Below, piece by piece: positions 60,363-64,000 of a stretch of DNA of 64,000 nucleotides. The position numbers and the translations under genes are program-made. This stretch comes from CAYRNY01 sp964425755 (GTDB lineage: Bacteria; Chloroflexota; Anaerolineae; Aggregatilineales; Aggregatilineaceae). Location of the stretch: positions 177,858 through 241,857 of the forward strand of contig CAYRNY010000004.1 in assembly GCA_964425755.1 (NCBI GenBank), in the 5' to 3' direction. The notes beneath the pieces were generated by a model that was given only the letters and a program-made list of their open reading frames with translations, made no database searches and was not told the origin of the DNA. Each line of letters opens with the position of its first letter. Positions within the stretch are counted from its first letter, which is position 1.

Positions 60363-61112
60363 CTAATTGAATTCTAAACACTGCTGGTAAAAGCGTGCAA
60401 ATTCTGAGCTTGCAGCCGGGTCGTGTTCGGCGATGGTCGCGAGAAGCGCCTCCCAACTCAACGTCTCGATGGTGATCTGTTCCAACGTAGGCTGAAACCA
60501 CTCCTTGTACCACACCTTTGCTGGCTTGCCATAGGCGTCAACACGCTGTTTGGTCTTCTGCCGGATCGCCTCGCGGTTGACGTGCTCGGCGAACGTGTGC
60601 AGCGCGATCTGCGATTGCGGGGCCAGCACGTACAGGCCCAGGCGCTGCATGTCTACCGGATAGCGTTCGGCTGCATGCAGCGTCTCGGCGATCGCGGTGA
60701 CGGTGCGCGCCGCCTCGTCAAAGTACGGCGTGGCACGCGTCCCGCCGCCCAGCGATTTGAACAGGCGCGCCGCCAGCACCGTGAAACACTGCGCGTCATG
60801 CCGCAGTACAAGCTGCGGGCGTTTATTGTCCTGGGTGACCTCAAAATGCCCGATCACACCGTCGACGCGCAGTCGCTTTCCCGCGAGCTGGTCCCCCTGG
60901 TGGCGCTTGCGAAACGGCGTGCGCAGCCGCACATCGGTGTACCAGCTCCCGTCCGGCGGCACCGCGAGCGGGTGCTCGGCGGGGATCGGGTGTGTGGCGA
61001 ACCAGTCCAGCAGCGACCACAACAGCCACCTGGCGTTGTATAGGGTCTGCGGCGGGCAGTGAGGCGTGCTGGTTGTGCACGATTGCAGCACAGCGGCGAT
61101 ACGATCCAGCAC
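60363..61112 (-). CDS. Hypothetical protein, 249 aa
   Basis: I do not recognise this protein. It has no signal peptide or membrane helix. Notable parts are an N-terminal PPQTLYNARWLLWSLLDWF, a basic middle (PFRKRHQGDQLAGKRLRVD) and a C-terminal VDAYGKPAKVWYKEWFQPT region; aromatic residues are frequent. It starts at GTG 61112, preceded by a run of G that can act as a ribosome site. It is 30 bp upstream of the hybrid kinase gene and on the same strand, so it may be cotranscribed with it. Confidence 0.65.
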   Translation of the reverse strand: MLDRIAAVLQSCTTSTPHCPPQTLYNARWLLWSLLDWFATHPIPAEHPLAVPPDGSWYTDVRLRTPFRKRHQGDQLAGKRLRVDGVIGHFEVTQDNKRPQLVLRHDAQCFTVLAARLFKSLGGGTRATPYFDEAARTVTAIAETLHAAERYPVDMQRLGLYVLAPQSQIALHTFAEHVNREAIRQKTKQRVDAYGKPAKVWYKEWFQPTLEQITIETLSWEALLATIAEHDPAASSEFARFYQQCLEFN

Positions 61113-61286
61113 TACGATATCCCCCCTTGATTACGTGAGCCTTCCGGTTGGCACGCGCCAGGCAGTCAGCTATGCATCGGCCCTACGTTTAGTTTACACT
61201 TTTTCGGTACGGTTAGGAAACCAGCTTACGAAGCTGTGCGTAGCCGCGCGAAATGCTGCGGCTGAAGCCAGGCAAAGAACCCGTCC

Positions 61287-61805
61287 TCACGCCGCGCCGC
61301 CCACCCACGTATACGGCCAGTCGGCGGCGCGGGACACCAGCCCCGCCGCAACGGGAAGCTGCTGCAAGCTGTAGATCGCGTTGCTGAGCCGGTACGCTCC
61401 GGCGAGCGGTGTCTTGTGATAACCGGCTTCCCACACGCGGTAAATCGGTCCACCCCAGACCGGGTTGTAGTGCAGCACAACATCGAGCGTGTCGTCGTCG
61501 GCGTGCAGGATGCGTTGCAGCAGGCGCGCAGCAGACCGCGTCTTGAGCGCCGTCACATACGCATCGAGCGAAGCAGGCCCCGCCGGGCCAACGATCAGGC
61601 GCACGCTGGCCGGCAGCACGACATACGCCCACAATGTGCCGGGGACGCGGTCGCGGCTGGCCTCGATGCTCTCCACGACGCGACGCGCGAGACGGTCATC
61701 TGCCAGCAACCGCGCGCGCCCCACGACCGCCAGCATGATCTGCGCGCAGACTTCCTGGGGATCGCGCGCGTCGATCACACGATCACCGGGGTCAAAATCG
61801 TTCAT
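61287..61805 (-). CDS. REP-associated (RAYT/IS200-type) transposase-like protein lacking the HUH motif
   Basis: The 172-residue product keeps the overall outline of RAYT/Y1 transposase-like proteins: WAYVVLPASVRLIVGP, LDAYVTALKTRSAARLLQ, PIYRVWEAGYHKTPL, AIYSLQQLPVAAGLV and a final ADWPYTW. The catalytic HUH (usually HVH in this strand) is replaced by SVR, so metal-dependent strand cleavage is very unlikely. It is a full-length frame rather than a broken one, which suggests a domesticated role or slow decay. No strong ribosome site is seen at ATG 61805. Confidence 0.65.
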   Translation of the reverse strand: MNDFDPGDRVIDARDPQEVCAQIMLAVVGRARLLADDRLARRVVESIEASRDRVPGTLWAYVVLPASVRLIVGPAGPASLDAYVTALKTRSAARLLQRILHADDDTLDVVLHYNPVWGGPIYRVWEAGYHKTPLAGAYRLSNAIYSLQQLPVAAGLVSRAADWPYTWVGGAA

Positions 61806-61849
61806 CGATTGTTAATAACTTTCCATCGCCGTACCGCCCGGCAACGTGC

Positions 61850-61855
61850 TATAAC
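61850..61855 (+). promoter_or_regulatory. Extended -10 promoter of the molybdopterin oxidoreductase gene
   Basis: TGCTATAAC (61847-61855) is an extended -10 about 77 bp before ATG 61932. No clear -35 box is needed for this promoter type. Confidence 0.5.
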
Positions 61856-61931
61856 TTTTATATCGACATCCACTGAACAATTCTACGGATTCCTCCCACC
61901 GCCGTCTGATTTAGTCTACCTGGAGTCCATT

Positions 61932-63578
61932 ATGCGTTCCAAATCGTCGCTTTTCGCTGTGCTGGCCGGGGTGTTCATGACACCGCCACTGATGGCCGCC
62001 CTCTACCTGGCGGAACAGATCGCCGGGCTGCCGTTCCTGCCGTTTGACCTGTTCGACTGGCTGGCGCGCACACTGCCCGGCGACGTGATCACGCGCGGCA
62101 TCGACGTAATGGTCGAGGCCATCAACCGGCTAAACCTGGGCGAGACGTCCAGCACCGCCAAGACGCTCGAAACGCTCAGCGCGCTGGTGCTGTTCTTCGG
62201 GCTGAACGCGCTGGCGGGGGCGCTGGTATACGCGGTGCTGCGCGATCGGCCCGCGCGCGCCGAGGGCCTGACCCGCTACGCGCCCGGCGCGGCGCTGGGG
62301 GTGATCGTCGCGGTGCCGTTCGTGCTGATCAGCCTGAACATGGCGCTCACGGATACGCCGGAAGCGGTGATCGCGCTGTGGGGCGCGATCGCGTATGCGG
62401 TCTGGGGCGCGGCGATCCAGTGGCAACGCCAGCGGCTGGCAGCGCTCGAACCGGCAGAAGCGGAATCCGCTGCCGGCGAGGGGTTGCCGGTCAGCAAGAC
62501 GCAACTCAGCCGCCGCGCGTTCCTGATCCGTGTGGGCGGCACGACCGCGACCCTGACCGTGATCGGCGCGGGGATCGGGCGCGTGCTGGAATACCTGGAC
62601 GAGCAGGAATACCGGGAGTTGGTCGAGGAACGGCGCGCGACGTCGCTGCCGGAAGGGCTGCCCAACGCGGACGCGACGGTCGAACCCGCGCCGGGCACAC
62701 GCCCCGAATTGACGCCCCTGGAAGACCATTACCGCATCGATATCAACGTGCGCCCGCCGGAACTGGACGAGGCAAGCTGGCAACTGAACATTCACGGGCT
62801 GGTCGACAACCCCCAGGAAATGACGCTCGACCAGGTCAAAAACAACTACGAAGCGCAGGACTTCTACATCACGCTGGCGTGCATCTCGAACCCGATCGGC
62901 GGCGACCTGGTCAGCACGCAGCGCTGGACCGGCGTCCCGCTGCAGGACGTGCTGGCCGACGCGGGCGTGCAGGAAGATGCGACGCACATTCGCATCACCA
63001 GCGCGGACGGGTTTTATGAAACGGTCAACCTGGCGATGATCAACGCCGACCGGCGGATCATGCTGACCTACGCCTGGGACGGCATCCCGCTGCTGTACAA
63101 ACACGGCTTCCCGCTGCGGATTTACATCCCCGACCGCTACGGCATGAAACAACCGAAGTGGATCACCGATATCGAGGTGATGGATCACGACGAAGACGGG
63201 TACTGGGTCGAGCGTGGCTGGGACCGCGTCGCGCGGATGAAGGCGACCTCGGTGGTCGATGTCGCGGCAGGCGACCGTACCTTTGCGCGCGACGGTGTGA
63301 CCTATGTGCCGGTCGGCGGCATCGCGCGGGCGGGCGTGCGCGGCATCTCGAAGGTCGAGGTCAGCGTCGACAGCGGCGAATGGGTTGAGGCGCAGTTACG
63401 CGAGCCGCTGTCCGATAAGACGTGGGTGATCTGGCGCTATGACTGGCCTTACGACCCCGGACGGCATACGTTCGCCGTGCGCTGCTACGAGGGTGACGGG
63501 ACGCCCCAGCCCACCGAGCGCTCCAACCCGCACCCCGACGGGGCCAGCGGCGTCCATTCGCTGACGCGGTCGCTGTAG
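61932..63578 (+). CDS. Membrane-anchored molybdopterin-dependent oxidoreductase (sulfite oxidase/YedY-like)
   Basis: The 548-residue protein begins with about four hydrophobic helices (residues 5-175), then an internal twin-arginine-like SRRAFLIRVGG with a further helix, and from about residue 255 a sulfite-oxidase/MsrP-type domain. The Moco-binding Cys is in ITLACISNPIGGD near residue 317. The late GVTYVPVGGIARAGVRG to WRYDWPYDPG part matches the Mo-co dimerisation domain. MsrP itself is about 330 residues and uses a separate membrane partner, so this looks like a fusion of enzyme and anchor. It would act outside the membrane on sulfite, sulfoxides or a related substrate. ATG 61932 is the first good start in frame. 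Confidence 0.88.
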   Translation: MRSKSSLFAVLAGVFMTPPLMAALYLAEQIAGLPFLPFDLFDWLARTLPGDVITRGIDVMVEAINRLNLGETSSTAKTLETLSALVLFFGLNALAGALVYAVLRDRPARAEGLTRYAPGAALGVIVAVPFVLISLNMALTDTPEAVIALWGAIAYAVWGAAIQWQRQRLAALEPAEAESAAGEGLPVSKTQLSRRAFLIRVGGTTATLTVIGAGIGRVLEYLDEQEYRELVEERRATSLPEGLPNADATVEPAPGTRPELTPLEDHYRIDINVRPPELDEASWQLNIHGLVDNPQEMTLDQVKNNYEAQDFYITLACISNPIGGDLVSTQRWTGVPLQDVLADAGVQEDATHIRITSADGFYETVNLAMINADRRIMLTYAWDGIPLLYKHGFPLRIYIPDRYGMKQPKWITDIEVMDHDEDGYWVERGWDRVARMKATSVVDVAAGDRTFARDGVTYVPVGGIARAGVRGISKVEVSVDSGEWVEAQLREPLSDKTWVIWRYDWPYDPGRHTFAVRCYEGDGTPQPTERSNPHPDGASGVHSLTRSL

Positions 63579-63603
63579 GCGCGGCACGCGGCATACCGTC
63601 GCG

Positions 63604-63900
63604 CTACCCATAACGCTCGCGCTCGGCTTCCTGGGCAGCGAGCAATTCTGCCAGCGAGAGCGCTTCGCCGTCAGCGGCCAGATCGTCAAGCAGGCGCGTC
63701 TTGATCGACTCGCGCTCCTCCTCGCTGAGCAGCGCCAGCAGCAACGCGAGGCGCGCGTCCTGGCTTGCATCGGGCATGCCGCGCTTGGCTTTTTTCTGCT
63801 GCGAGGTGGCCTTCCTCTCTTTCGAGATGCGATCGATCTGGGTCAAGCCTGCCACCAGCCCAAACACCAGCGTCGACAGGAAGGCCAGAATCACGGCCAT
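63604..63900 (-). CDS. Small membrane-anchored protein, 98 aa
   Basis: The product has one N-terminal helix (MAVILAFLSTLVFGLVAGL) followed by a Lys-rich juxtamembrane stretch (KERKATSQQKKAKRG) and an acidic helical tail (LLALLSEEERESIKTRLLDD). No family is recognised. ATG 63900 gives a clean membrane anchor; GTG 63921 would add seven residues. It ends 25 bp after the convergent oxidoreductase gene. Neither start has a strong ribosome site. Confidence 0.6.
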   Translation of the reverse strand: MAVILAFLSTLVFGLVAGLTQIDRISKERKATSQQKKAKRGMPDASQDARLALLLALLSEEERESIKTRLLDDLAADGEALSLAELLAAQEAERERYG

Positions 63901-63921
63901 AGAAATTGCGCCAGGGGACAC

Positions 63922-63936
63922 CCCGCTTTAGCGGGG
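63922..63936. repeat. Small GC stem-loop upstream of the 98-aa gene
   Basis: CCCCGC (about 63922-63927) pairs with GCGGGG across a TTTA loop. It lies in the 5' leader of the small membrane protein gene and may influence its translation. Confidence 0.4.
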
Positions 63937-63979
63937 TGGGGAATAGCGCGCTCCTCCTTTCTGTGTGTACGTGGATTTT

Positions 63980-63988
63980 TGGTATAAT
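63980..63988 (+). promoter_or_regulatory. Extended -10 promoter reading off the right end
   Basis: TGGTATAAT (63980-63988) is a perfect extended -10 pointing out of the window toward a gene not included here. Confidence 0.6.
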
Positions 63989-64000
63989 GATCATCGCTAT

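Noticed and set aside
1..64000. tRNA genes, rRNA genes, CRISPR arrays, phage or plasmid modules
   Set aside because: I looked for conserved tRNA arm sequences, regularly spaced identical repeats, integrases and phage structural proteins and saw none. The only regular repeats are the coding GGDGELE units and the TGCATC array. A covariance or profile search would be decisive.

Overview
The window is one contiguous, high-GC, gene-dense bacterial chromosome segment. Several architectures point to Chloroflexota, probably an Anaerolineae-like lineage: a Ser/Thr kinase fused to a STAND ATPase and WD40 propellers, a giant secreted protease carrying thrombospondin-type-3 and SdrD_B-like repeats, a MalT-like LuxR regulator, sugar ABC systems with GH2, and two-anchor SdhCD. 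That placement is inference from architecture only. I saw no rRNA, tRNA, CRISPR array or intact insertion sequence.

Layout. 1-3180: a glycosyltransferase, a small conserved-looking protein and a HAD-like protein. 3350-10790: a carbohydrate regulon (GH2 glycosidase, binding protein, two permeases) facing a divergent ArsR-type regulator, with promoters on both strands and an operator-like palindrome between them. 10980-15400: FAD monooxygenase-like protein, SnoaL-like protein and a MalT/LuxR regulator. 15460-17964: a compact operon (ferredoxin, DUF59/MIP18 protein, DUF2249 protein, small membrane protein, radical SAM/SPASM enzyme) preceded by two FNR/DNR-type boxes, one a perfect TTGAT-N4-ATCAA. 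18088-26282: what looks like a carbohydrate catabolic island (URO-D-like, SIS, shikimate-dehydrogenase-like, PfkB kinase, DeoC-type aldolase, a relic of a Gfo/Idh/MocA dehydrogenase, and a ribose-type ABC transporter with a long leader). 26412-33385: DegT aminotransferase, lutABC lactate oxidation, MetE-C-like protein, UlaG-like lactonase and an OsmC protein behind a phased TGCATC repeat array. 33748-37153: complete succinate dehydrogenase/fumarate reductase sdhABCD. 37324-39870: small membrane protein and ADP-forming acyl-CoA synthetase.

40176-55367 holds three unusual large genes: the kinase-STAND-WD40 protein, an orphan solute-binding protein ending in nine GGDGELE repeats, and a 2964-residue secreted clostripain-like protein with 9 TSP3 and 17 SdrD_B-like modules. 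55868-63900: GAF protein, a DUF364/metallo-beta-lactamase/His-rich NifX-like trio, a response regulator-histidine kinase, an unknown protein, a decayed REP-associated transposase-like protein lacking its HUH motif, and a membrane-anchored molybdopterin oxidoreductase fusion.

The gene set suggests a heterotroph using glycosides, an uncharacterised sugar and lactate, respiring through succinate dehydrogenase and responding to oxygen or NO through an FNR-like factor. The most promising candidates for new biology are the FNR-box radical SAM operon, the sugar island around the URO-D/SIS/DeoC genes, and the acidic-repeat surface proteins next to the WD40 kinase.
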